From Bacteroidota bacterium (GTDB taxonomy: Bacteria > Bacteroidota > Bacteroidia > Bacteroidales > GCA-2711565), in contig PIVJ01000014.1 in NCBI GenBank assembly GCA_003353955.1, positions 1 through 45,490 on the forward strand: 45,490 nucleotides of DNA, given 5' to 3'. Positions 23,209 through 30,725 of this stretch are shown in pieces (the stretch's first letter is position 1; every line of letters starts with the position of its first letter). The translations under genes and the position numbers were made by a program. The notes under the pieces are model-generated. The model saw only the letters and a list, made by a program, of their open reading frames with translations. It had not been told where the DNA came from and did not search any database.

Positions 23209-23285
23209 ACTTTTTTCGGTTTTGATTCATAATTGTAAGTTAATGCTTTTATAGCTTAACTTGCCGTCCAATCAAATGTAGCACT
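22915..23285 (-). mobile_element. IS3-family insertion sequence remnant
   Basis: The orfA gene plus about 75 bases of leader on its 5-prime side (up to about 23285, where TGTAGCACTTCC may mark the element end). The orfB half is missing and eanB-linked sequence takes its place. The exact ends are not defined, since only one side could be the real terminus. Confidence 0.6.
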
Positions 23286-23320
23286 TCCCGTTTTTTCTTT
23301 TATCGAGAATGATGACTTTG

Positions 23321-23394
23321 TGATCGCAGCAGGATTCGAACCTGCGACCCACAGCTTAGAAGGCTGTTGCTCTATCCAGCTGAGCTATGCGACC
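23321..23394 (-). tRNA. tRNA-Arg (anticodon TCT)
   Basis: On the minus strand the sequence folds as a standard cloverleaf. The acceptor GGTCGCA pairs with TGCGATC (one G-U), the anticodon stem ACAGC/GCTGT encloses CTTCTAA with anticodon TCT, and the T-loop is GGTTCGAATCC. The discriminator is A, and CCA is not encoded. It decodes AGA codons. Confidence 0.95.
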
Positions 23395-23406
23395 TTTTTT
23401 GAGCTG

Positions 23407-23414
23407 CAAAGATA
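23407..23414 (-). promoter_or_regulatory. Putative -7 element of tRNA-Arg
   Basis: On the minus strand this reads TATCTTTG, an exact TAnnTTTG match, 12 bases before the tRNA 5-prime end. No -33 TTTG at ideal distance is visible. Confidence 0.5.
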
Positions 23415-23492
23415 AAGATTTATTGAACATTTAAAGAAAAAATCAAAACTTCCTTAAGTATCATACTATCGAAGGTTTAAAATCTGGCTTAA

Positions 23493-23524
23493 TTTGTATT
23501 TCTAATTCATTGGTAATACATTTG
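23493..23524 (+). promoter_or_regulatory. Bacteroidota-type promoter of the btu operon
   Basis: TTTG (23493-23496), 20 bases, then TACATTTG (23517-23524) gives a complete -33/-7 pair at consensus spacing. Transcription would begin near 23530, immediately before the cobalamin riboswitch. Confidence 0.8.
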
Positions 23525-23529
23525 CAATT

Positions 23530-23703
23530 GGTGGTATTTCTCTTGACAGAGATTATCTTAATATGGGAATCCCGTGAAACTCGGGAGCTGTCCCCGCAGC
23601 TGTAAACTTTTTAAAAGGTTCGGTATCCGCTTGCCACTATCTCGATGGAAACGAGATGGGAAGGCTGCCGAATCTGGGTGAGCCAGAAGACCTGCCAGAA
23701 AAA
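23530..23703 (+). ncRNA. Cobalamin riboswitch
   Basis: The conserved aptamer core is clear: a GGGAA-x-CCCGTGAAACTCGGG segment, the B12-box-type GAGCTGTCCCCGCAGCTGTAA at about 23582-23602, the GCCACTxxCTC...GATGGGAAGGC helices, and the closing GGTGAGCCAGAAGACCTGCC. It lies between a strong promoter and a btuFCD operon, as expected for B12-repressed uptake. The 5-prime and 3-prime limits are approximate. An A/T-rich stretch and a T-run near 23730 may belong to the expression platform. Confidence 0.95.
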
Positions 23704-23783
23704 TAAATAAAAACTTCGGGAGAAAGTATTGTTTTTTTTCTTCGTTTCAAATACCGGGAATTGCGTTTTTTAAATTTATCATT

Positions 23784-24617
23784 ATGAAATACTTTTTCAC
23801 TATAAAATTCCAATTTACTTTTTTACTTGGATTCTTCTTCTTGAATGGATTGGCACAAAAAACAGATCGAATAATTTCTTTGGCTCCATCGATTACCAGC
23901 AATATTTACTTGCTCGAACAGCAATCAAAACTGGTTGGCTGCACCAATTATTGTACTGCAGCTATCGCTGACCAAGTTCCAGAAGTTGCCACATCCATTA
24001 CGGTAAACTTAGAGAAAGTGATTAGCCTAAAACCTGATCTGGTACTAATCAGCCCTTTAATTAAACAAGAGACTATTGAATTATTAAAGAAAGTTGGAAT
24101 TAGCGTTGAAGAATTTAAGACACCAAGGTCATTTGAGGAGATTTGTGAGCAGCTTGTTTTTCTTGGAGAATTACTAGGTGCCAGACAAAAAGCAAATGAA
24201 ATTGTTGGGTTACAAAGTCAGAAGCTTGCTGATTTAAGAAGAAAGGTTAAATCAAGAAATGGAAAATTCAGCATATTTATGCAAATTGGAGCCAATCCGT
24301 TGTGGACCGCTATCCCCCATACTTTTTTAGACGACTATATCACTTTTGTCGGTGGGCAAAATATTGCATCAGAAATGACGCATGGTGCCGTTAGCCGGGA
24401 AAGTATTATTCTGAAAGATCCGGAAATAATATTTTTGCTTACCATGGGTAATTTTGGAAAAGAGGAAAAGAAAAACTGGAAGCGGTATAAATCGTTGAAG
24501 GCTGTAAAGAACGACAGAATTTTTATTATAAATTCGGAATTGGCATGTGAACCGACACCTGTCGCATTTATCAAAACCCTGGAACAGATGATTGAAATAT
24601 TAAATAAGCTTAATTAA
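23784..24617 (+). CDS. btuF: Periplasmic cobalamin-binding protein, BtuF-like
   Basis: A 277-residue class III solute-binding protein with a signal peptide (residues 1-24, ending GLAQ). It begins the mature part with RIISLAPSITSNIYLL and has KPDLVLISP and GGQNIASE segments typical of BtuF/FhuD-type binding proteins. It hands the corrinoid to the BtuCD permease encoded just after (24-base gap). The riboswitch upstream fixes cobalamin or a precursor as the likely ligand; a siderophore-type ligand would be the alternative without that context. Confidence 0.92.
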   Translation: MKYFFTIKFQFTFLLGFFFLNGLAQKTDRIISLAPSITSNIYLLEQQSKLVGCTNYCTAAIADQVPEVATSITVNLEKVISLKPDLVLISPLIKQETIELLKKVGISVEEFKTPRSFEEICEQLVFLGELLGARQKANEIVGLQSQKLADLRRKVKSRNGKFSIFMQIGANPLWTAIPHTFLDDYITFVGGQNIASEMTHGAVSRESIILKDPEIIFLLTMGNFGKEEKKNWKRYKSLKAVKNDRIFIINSELACEPTPVAFIKTLEQMIEILNKLN

Positions 24618-24641
24618 CTTACTCCTTCGATTCTAAATAAA

Positions 24642-25652
24642 ATGAATAAGAAATATTTAAAATGGATCTTTATCATCGGTTTGCTGATACTGGCATTGAT
24701 TGTTGTTATTGGTGTGGCTTTAACTACCGGCGAATTACAGATCTCCATTTTTGATGTTTGGAATATTCTCCAAAAAGGGCAAGGGAGCATTGAATACACC
24801 ATTATTCACGATATTAGATTACCGCGAATTTTATTAGGATTAGCCGTAGGCGGAGCATTAAGTGTTTCGGGTGTGATATTGCAAGCGATATACCGAAACC
24901 CACTTGTTGAGCCTTATACTCTTGGAATTTCCGGTGGCGCCTCTTTGGGCATTGCTATTGTTTTTGTATTCGGATTACATCTGAGTTTAGGAGCACTCAT
25001 ATTACCCTTCGCAGGGTTTACCGGTGCTCTGCTTAGTATGATCTTAGTTTATTACTTGGCAATAAAGCAGGGTAAAATTAAAATCCAACACATGCTTTTA
25101 ATCGGCCTTATGATTAGCTTTATCGCGTCTTCTGCCCTGATGCTACTAATGTCAATTAGCTCAACAGAAAACCTACATGGAATTATTTTCTGGATTATGG
25201 GTTCGCTTGATGAACCCAATAGAACATTAATTAATTTGAATCTTGGGGTTTCAGTTTTTGGATTAGTTGCAACCTGTTTTTTTGTTCAACCTTTAAATGC
25301 ATTGCGTTTAGGAGAAGAAAAAGCCAGGCATCTTGGAATCAATACCGAAACTGCCATTCGCACCTTGTTTCTCATTGCATCCTTATTGGCAGGTGTTAGT
25401 GTTGCAGTTGCAGGAGTTATTGGTTTTGTTGGACTCATTATCCCACATTTAATGCGCCTTTGGGTTGGCTCTGATTATCGAATTTTGATTTTATCCTCAT
25501 ACATCAGCGGAAGTATTTTTATCATCCTTAGTGATGCCGTAGCCCGAACAATTATTTTACCTAATGAATTACCAATTGGTGTTATTACAGGTATCATAGG
25601 TGGAAGCATTTTCGTAGTCGTATTAAGTCGTTCTTCAAAAAAAATAATATGA
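24642..25652 (+). CDS. btuC: Cobalamin ABC permease, BtuC-like
   Basis: A 336-residue FecCD-family permease with about ten membrane segments. Family motifs include DIRLPRILLGLAVGGALSVSG near the N-terminus, NPLVEPYTLGISGGASLG, and the ATPase-coupling loop GFVGLIIPHLMRL near residue 265. As BtuC it forms the inner-membrane channel for corrinoids. Its stop overlaps the btuD start by four bases (ATGA), so the two are translationally coupled. Confidence 0.94.
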   Translation: MNKKYLKWIFIIGLLILALIVVIGVALTTGELQISIFDVWNILQKGQGSIEYTIIHDIRLPRILLGLAVGGALSVSGVILQAIYRNPLVEPYTLGISGGASLGIAIVFVFGLHLSLGALILPFAGFTGALLSMILVYYLAIKQGKIKIQHMLLIGLMISFIASSALMLLMSISSTENLHGIIFWIMGSLDEPNRTLINLNLGVSVFGLVATCFFVQPLNALRLGEEKARHLGINTETAIRTLFLIASLLAGVSVAVAGVIGFVGLIIPHLMRLWVGSDYRILILSSYISGSIFIILSDAVARTIILPNELPIGVITGIIGGSIFVVVLSRSSKKII

Positions 25653-26470
25653 TGAAGAAAGAGATGCTCGATATTAAGAATTTTAGTTGCGGTTATGCTT
25701 CAAAATTTAATATTGAGAATATAAGTTTTTGTATTCCTCAAGGAAGTTTTGCCGGAATTATCGGACCCAATGGATCGGGAAAAACAACATTGTTTCGAGG
25801 AATAACAAATGAACTCTCTCCCCTTTCAGGAATTATTAAAGTAAATGGCCACGACATTCGAAAACTTCGATACAAAGAACGGGCACAACGTATAGCTGTT
25901 GTGAGTCAAAATTTTGAAGCCGTAAACATGAACGTTGAAGACTATTTACTGTTGGGACGAATTCCTTATCAGAGACGGTTGCAGTTTTTTGAGAGCAAAA
26001 AAGATATTGAGATTGTAAACAAGTATATGTCGCTCACGAAAGTAGATTGCTTAAAAAATAAGTTGATGACAGAAATGAGTGGCGGAGAGCAGCAATTAGC
26101 TAATATTGCCCGGGCACTAACTCAGGAACCGGATTTATTATTGCTTGATGAGCCTACTTCTCAGTTGGATATTTCACATCAGGTTCAGGTATTAAATCTC
26201 ATACAACGACTGAACCAACAATTGGGTCTTACTGTTTTAATGAATATCCATGATTTAAACCTTGCAGGAGAATACTGTGATTATTTAATCATGCTGGATT
26301 CAGGTAAAATTCATACCCAAGGTACGCCCGAGAAAGTGTTGACCTATAAAAACATTGAAGAAGTTTACGATACTGTTGTGGTAACTGAAACCAATCCAAT
26401 TTCAAAAAAACCTGTAATCTTTCTCGTTTCCGAACAAGTGCTCAAACAAAATAAATCCTCAGGAAATTAA
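25649..26470 (+). CDS. btuD: Cobalamin ABC ATPase, BtuD-like
   Basis: A 273-residue ATP-binding subunit with Walker A GPNGSGKTT, signature MSGGEQQLANIARAL, Walker B LLLLDEPTSQLD and the H-loop MNIHDLN. The tail (EKVLTYKNIEEVYDTVV) is typical of the FepC/BtuD group. It powers the BtuC channel and ends the riboswitch-controlled operon. The BtuB outer-membrane receptor is not in this window. Confidence 0.94.
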   Translation: MMKKEMLDIKNFSCGYASKFNIENISFCIPQGSFAGIIGPNGSGKTTLFRGITNELSPLSGIIKVNGHDIRKLRYKERAQRIAVVSQNFEAVNMNVEDYLLLGRIPYQRRLQFFESKKDIEIVNKYMSLTKVDCLKNKLMTEMSGGEQQLANIARALTQEPDLLLLDEPTSQLDISHQVQVLNLIQRLNQQLGLTVLMNIHDLNLAGEYCDYLIMLDSGKIHTQGTPEKVLTYKNIEEVYDTVVVTETNPISKKPVIFLVSEQVLKQNKSSGN

Positions 26471-26544
26471 TAAAATGGTGAGACTATTTTTGACATTGCT
26501 TTTTAATTTTGGGCAATAAAATAATGACTATAAAACATTTAATC

Positions 26545-26730
26545 CTAATAATACAACTTCTCCATTGGTATTTTCTGTCCACCCTCTAGGTGCGGCGAGA
26601 GATTGGCGTAATACGGAGCGGTCATTGCTGCATATGTTTTTTTATTATCCCAAGTCCCTCTCGAAAACGGTCGAACCGTTTCGATAATTCCATTATAAAG
26701 ATCCATTTCTTCCATTTTATTTTTACCCAT
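26545..26730 (-). pseudogene. Small ORF, possible gene remnant
   Basis: A 61-residue frame with protein-like composition (segments ETVRPFSRGTWDNKKTY and NLSPHLEGGQKIP). It is preceded by a second short frame 11 bases upstream, on the same strand. I do not recognise the family. It could be a small intact gene or a fragment; no promoter element of the TAnnTTTG type is evident in front of it. Confidence 0.35.
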
Positions 26731-26741
26731 TCATTGGCGCG

Positions 26742-26882
26742 TTACTTTCCTTTTGAGGCAGTTAATTTTAGTCCAAGATAATCAGTCATCCAAAATGACA
26801 ATTCTTCAATCTGAGAATCTGATTTTCCGGCTTGTTTAATTTTCGGAATGAATACACAAACAAGTTGATCAAGGCAATACAT
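26742..26882 (-). pseudogene. Small ORF, possible gene remnant
   Basis: A 46-residue frame from an ATG at 26882; the frame is open a little further upstream without another ATG. It reads CLDQLVCVFIPKIKQAGKSD and then a mixed tail. It ends 11 bases before the next small frame, so the two may be the broken halves of one gene or neighbouring tails. No family recognised. Confidence 0.3.
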
Positions 26883-27084
26883 TCCTGAAAAATCAAACGT
26901 TGATGATATTAACAATCAGTATATCAATAAAATAATGATAAACCGAATACCAAGAAAAAACGTAAACTTTAAAACACCTGGTCTAATCTTTTTAAGTAGC
27001 TTTGATCAAAAAATTGCACTTGCTGGTTGAATTTACCATTTACAGAAAATAGAATAATTATTAGGATGCTATTTTGATAATTAA

Positions 27085-27092
27085 TATTTTTG
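27085..27092 (+). promoter_or_regulatory. Putative -7 element of rpmG
   Basis: TATTTTTG matches TAnnTTTG, 26 bases before the rpmG start. A -33 element at ideal distance is not clear. Confidence 0.5.
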
Positions 27093-27118
27093 CACTCCTA
27101 AACTAAAAATAGTTAGCA

Positions 27119-27307
27119 ATGGCAAAGAAGACGAAAGGCGCAAGAGGTCAGGTAATTTTAGAATGCACTGAACATAAGAATAGTGGAATGCCTGGTACAT
27201 CTCGATATATCACCACCAAAAATAAAAAAAATACGCCGGATAGGCTTGAAGTCAAAAAGTATAATCCGATATTGAAAAAAATGACAACTCATAAAGAAAT
27301 TAAATAA
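27119..27307 (+). CDS. rpmG: 50S ribosomal protein L33 (bL33)
   Basis: A 62-residue basic protein with the L33 pattern: [34 protein letters not shown], ending in a lysine-rich tail. A zinc-type four-cysteine version is not seen (only one Cys), so this is the zinc-independent form. In many Bacteroidota it follows rpmB (L28); that gene is absent just upstream here. The small DUF4295 gene follows 8 bases later. Confidence 0.95.
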   Translation: MAKKTKGARGQVILECTEHKNSGMPGTSRYITTKNKKNTPDRLEVKKYNPILKKMTTHKEIK

Positions 27308-27315
27308 GTTAAGTT

Positions 27316-27465
27316 ATGGCTAAGAAAGTAGTAGCATCCTTACAATCTGCCGGAAAAGATTTTGCGAAAGTTATAAAAATGACCAGATCGGCAAAAACCG
27401 GAGCATATTCATTCAAAGAAACAATTGTTGCCAACAATCGGGTAAAAGAGTTTTTGAAAAAATAA
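27316..27465 (+). CDS. DUF4295 small basic protein, probable ribosomal protein
   Basis: A 49-residue lysine-rich protein (MAKKVVASLQ..., VIKMTRSAKTGAYSFKETIV, ending EFLKK). The place between rpmG and ftsY, and the sequence, are those of the Bacteroidota-specific DUF4295 family. Structures of a Flavobacterium ribosome reported an extra large-subunit protein (bL38); I believe this family corresponds to it, but that identification is from memory. A terminator follows 24 bases after the stop. Confidence 0.88.
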   Translation: MAKKVVASLQSAGKDFAKVIKMTRSAKTGAYSFKETIVANNRVKEFLKK

Positions 27466-27489
27466 ATGAATATTAATTTGAAACTATCG

Positions 27490-27523
27490 AAGCTTTTTCC
27501 TCAACGGAAGAAGCTTTTTTTTT
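27490..27523 (+). terminator. Terminator between DUF4295 gene and ftsY
   Basis: AAGCTTTTTCC and GGAAGAAGCTT form an 11-bp stem (one G-U pair) around TCAAC, followed by a nine-T run. It lies only 12 bases before ftsY, so it may limit read-through from the abundant ribosomal transcript. Confidence 0.78.
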
Positions 27524-27535
27524 AAAAGAATTATT

Positions 27536-28489
27536 ATGAGTGTATTCTCTTTTCTTTCAAAAAGTAAAAATGAGAATCTTGACAAAGGATTAGAGAAAAC
27601 CAAGAAAAGTGTTTTCTCAAAGATATCTAAAGCTATTGCAGGTAAATCAAAAGTAGATGCAGAAGTACTTGACAACCTTGAGGAAGTATTGGTAAGCTCG
27701 GATGTTGGTGTATCCACAACCTTAAAAATTATTGAACGAATTGAAGATCGAGTAAGCAGGGATAAATATATCGGAACTTCCGAGCTTAATTCAATCTTGA
27801 AAGAAGAAATAGCCAAACTGTTTCAAGAAAATACTAAGGAAAAGTATGCCGGCTTTGATCTGGAAGGTATCAAGACTCCATATGTAATTATGGTAGTTGG
27901 CGTTAACGGAGTTGGAAAAACTACCACGATTGGTAAACTTGCCTATCATTTTAAAGCTGCCGGGAAATCGGTTATTCTTGGTGCGGCTGATACTTTCAGG
28001 GCAGCCGCAGTTGATCAATTAATTATCTGGTCTGAAAGGGTAGGAGTGCCGGTTGTAAGTCAGGGTATGGGAGCTGACCCGGCTTCAGTAGCTTTTGATA
28101 CGCTTAAATCTGCCGTAGCCAATAACGCTGATGTAATTATTATAGATACCGCAGGAAGATTACACAATAAAATTAATTTAATGAACGAGCTCACTAAAAT
28201 CAAAGCAGTGATGCAAAAAGTAATACCCGGTGCTCCGCATGAGATACTTTTAATCTTGGATGCATCAACCGGACAGAACGCCATAGAGCAAGCCCGTCAA
28301 TTTACGGCGGCGACAAAAGTAAATGCCCTAGCTTTAACCAAACTTGATGGAACAGCTAAGGGTGGCGTCGCTATTGGAATTTCAGATCAATTCAACATCC
28401 CGGTAAAATATATTGGTATTGGCGAACAAATGGAAGATTTGCAAATTTTTGATCGATTTAAGTATGTCGACACCTTATTCAATAATTAA
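27536..28489 (+). CDS. ftsY: Signal recognition particle receptor FtsY
   Basis: A 317-residue SRP GTPase with the N domain (about 1-100) and NG core. GTPase motifs are GVNGVGKTTTIGKLA (G1), DTFRAAAVDQL (SRP insertion box), DTAGRLHNK (G3), TKLDGTAKGG (G4) and the closing GIGEQMEDLQIFD. The acidic A domain of enteric FtsY is missing, as is usual in short bacterial forms. It docks ribosome-SRP complexes at the membrane. It is followed by rimO after 5 bases. Confidence 0.97.
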   Translation: MSVFSFLSKSKNENLDKGLEKTKKSVFSKISKAIAGKSKVDAEVLDNLEEVLVSSDVGVSTTLKIIERIEDRVSRDKYIGTSELNSILKEEIAKLFQENTKEKYAGFDLEGIKTPYVIMVVGVNGVGKTTTIGKLAYHFKAAGKSVILGAADTFRAAAVDQLIIWSERVGVPVVSQGMGADPASVAFDTLKSAVANNADVIIIDTAGRLHNKINLMNELTKIKAVMQKVIPGAPHEILLILDASTGQNAIEQARQFTAATKVNALALTKLDGTAKGGVAIGISDQFNIPVKYIGIGEQMEDLQIFDRFKYVDTLFNN

Positions 28490-28494
28490 CTGTT

Positions 28495-29802
28495 TTGAAA
28501 ACCAAAACCAAACACCATAGGCTTAACGTAGTTACATTAGGCTGTTCAAAAAACCTTGTTGACTCTGAAAATTTACTAAAGCAACTTGAAATAAATAATT
28601 TCTCGGTAACCCATAATTCAAATAAAAAATCTGATATAGTAGTTATTAACACCTGTGGTTTTATTACTTCTGCAAAAGAAGAATCCATTGATACCATATT
28701 GAGTTATGTTGAAGCTAAAAAAGCAGGATTAATTAGCGCAGTTTATGTTATGGGATGCTTGAGTCAGCGTTATCGAGATGACTTATTAAGAGAATTTACA
28801 ACTTTAGATGGCATTTATGGCGTGAATGAACTTGAAAAAGTTGTGAGTGACCTGGGTGCCAAATATAAGAATGAATTGATTGGAGAGAGACTACAAACTA
28901 CTCCGGCACATTATTCTTATCTCAAAATCTCAGAAGGCTGTGATCGAACTTGTGCGTTTTGTGCCATCCCGCTTATTAGAGGAAAACATAAATCAAAAGA
29001 GATTAAAGCATTAGTTTCTGAAGCTGAAAACCTTGCTAATAATGGTGTCAGGGAGTTAATCTTAATTGCGCAAGATTTGACTTACTATGGCTTGGATTTA
29101 TATGGAGAGCGCCGACTCCCTGAATTACTCAATAAATTGGCAGATATTGACGGTTTGGAATGGATCAGATTGCATTATACGTATCCTACAGACTTCCCAA
29201 TAGAGTTATTGAAAGTAATTAAATTGCGTAAAAATATTTGCAATTATATTGATATACCGCTTCAACATTTCAGTGCGTCAATATTAAAATCAATGCGCCG
29301 TTGGAATTCGCCTCAGCAAATTAAAGAATTACTCAATAAAATAAAATCTGAAATTCCGAATGTAGCTATAAGAACAACGATGATCGTTGGGTATCCAAAT
29401 GAATCGAAAGAAGATTTTAATGAATTGCTAAGTTTTGTGAATGAATTTAAATTTGACCGTTTGGGTGTTTTCACTTATTCTCATGAAGAAGATACCAGAG
29501 CACATAGATTGAAGGATAATATTTGTGAAAAAGTTAAGCAAGAACGCCTTGAGGAATTGATGGCTGTTCAGGAAAACGTATCATTTGAGCTAAATCAGCA
29601 AAAAGTTGGTAAAAATTTCAAAACTATTATTGATAGAATTGAAGGAGATTTCTTTATTGGAAGAACTGAATTTGACTCGCCTGATGTTGATAACGAGGTA
29701 CTTATTCCCATGAAAGGAAATCGTTGTAAAATTGGTGAATTTTACAATGTTAATGTTACTGATTCAAGTGCGTTTGATTTACATGGAATAATTAGTTCAT
29801 AA
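28495..29802 (+). CDS. rimO: Ribosomal protein S12 methylthiotransferase RimO
   Basis: A 435-residue radical SAM enzyme that methylthiolates the conserved Asp of ribosomal protein S12. The UPF0004 domain starts at NVVTLGCSKNLVDSE with further cluster cysteines in INTCGF and VMGCLSQRY. The radical SAM C-x3-C-x2-C is GCDRTCAFCAIPLIRGKHKS, whose tail fits RimO rather than MiaB. A TRAM domain closes the protein. The start is TTG at 28495; no ATG lies at the right place. It belongs to the ftsY operon. Confidence 0.95.
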   Translation: MKTKTKHHRLNVVTLGCSKNLVDSENLLKQLEINNFSVTHNSNKKSDIVVINTCGFITSAKEESIDTILSYVEAKKAGLISAVYVMGCLSQRYRDDLLREFTTLDGIYGVNELEKVVSDLGAKYKNELIGERLQTTPAHYSYLKISEGCDRTCAFCAIPLIRGKHKSKEIKALVSEAENLANNGVRELILIAQDLTYYGLDLYGERRLPELLNKLADIDGLEWIRLHYTYPTDFPIELLKVIKLRKNICNYIDIPLQHFSASILKSMRRWNSPQQIKELLNKIKSEIPNVAIRTTMIVGYPNESKEDFNELLSFVNEFKFDRLGVFTYSHEEDTRAHRLKDNICEKVKQERLEELMAVQENVSFELNQQKVGKNFKTIIDRIEGDFFIGRTEFDSPDVDNEVLIPMKGNRCKIGEFYNVNVTDSSAFDLHGIISS

Positions 29803-30219
29803 TTATTCTCTTGTATCCCAGTCCTTATATTTAGTTTCTCCAAACAGGTAGGATGAACTTCAAAATAAGACAATAATAGATTTTTCACAAATCTCTTAGT
29901 CATTGTTACTTCTTCATTATATTTAATTTTAATGTCTTGGTATTGTTGTTGAAGTGATCATTAATAGAAAATTTAGATCTCCAACGAGTTTTCTCATAAA
30001 TAAAATCTTGCTTGAGTTTTCTTACTGCCTGGAAGTATAATCATACTCCCATTTTTTTATTTTAATATCTTTGAACCTTATTTAAAGTAAAAGATAAAAT
30101 TCGCATTAAAAAACTAAAACCTAACTTGCTGAAACGAAGCATGAGAAATTCTTCCCACAAAATAAGATGACTTGAGTGGTGAGCTCCATGTAGATAATCA
30201 AAAATAAAATTTTAGACAC
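29803..30219. other. Intergenic region, nothing recognised
   Basis: About 417 AT-rich bases between rimO and the thioesterase gene. I see no coding frame with protein-like composition, no tRNA and no clear terminator. Confidence 0.5.
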
Positions 30220-30702
30220 ATGAAAAGGAATATAAACAACCCGTATGATCGAATTAAGGAACATAATTGCTTTGCATGCTCCAGTCATAATAAATTTGGT
30301 CTAAAAATGAATTTCTATCAAGAAGACAACATGATTATTTGTGAATGGGAACCCAGAGATGAATATCAGGGATATCACAATGTTCTGCATGGCGGAGTTC
30401 AGGCAACATTAATGGATGAAATTTCTAGTTGGTGCATACAAATAAAATTAAAAACGGCCGGCGTAACATCGCGATTAGAAACAAAATATAAACATCCGGT
30501 TTATACGAATACCGGGAAAATAAAGCTTACTGCTCAACTAAAAGAAACATACAAGAATATTGCAACTGTGAAGGTTCGTTTATATGACTCTTCAGCTAAA
30601 CTCTGCTCAGAATCACTGGCTAAGTATGTAATATTTCCAAGAGAATTGGCAAACGAAAAATTTTATTATCCGGATTATGAAAGTTTTTTTTCAGAGACCT
30701 AA
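30220..30702 (+). CDS. PaaI/4HBT-type hotdog thioesterase
   Basis: A 160-residue single hotdog-fold protein. The catalytic motif is VLHGGVQATLMDEISSWC near residues 64-81, where the conserved Gly-Gly and the acidic residue after TLMD lie on the central helix. It begins with a CFACSS motif common in this subgroup. Such enzymes hydrolyse acyl-CoA thioesters, substrate unknown. It stands alone, converging with the KamA gene after 23 bases. Confidence 0.85.
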   Translation: MKRNINNPYDRIKEHNCFACSSHNKFGLKMNFYQEDNMIICEWEPRDEYQGYHNVLHGGVQATLMDEISSWCIQIKLKTAGVTSRLETKYKHPVYTNTGKIKLTAQLKETYKNIATVKVRLYDSSAKLCSESLAKYVIFPRELANEKFYYPDYESFFSET

Positions 30703-30725
30703 TTTATATAAGTCCGAATCACACC

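Larger units (their letters stand above)
26471..27118. other. Intergenic stretch with degenerate small ORFs
   Basis: About 650 bases separate btuD from rpmG. Two adjacent minus-strand frames (26545-26730 and 26742-26882) look like eroded coding sequence. From 26883 to about 27080 I see only AT-rich sequence, followed by the rpmG promoter. Confidence 0.5.
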
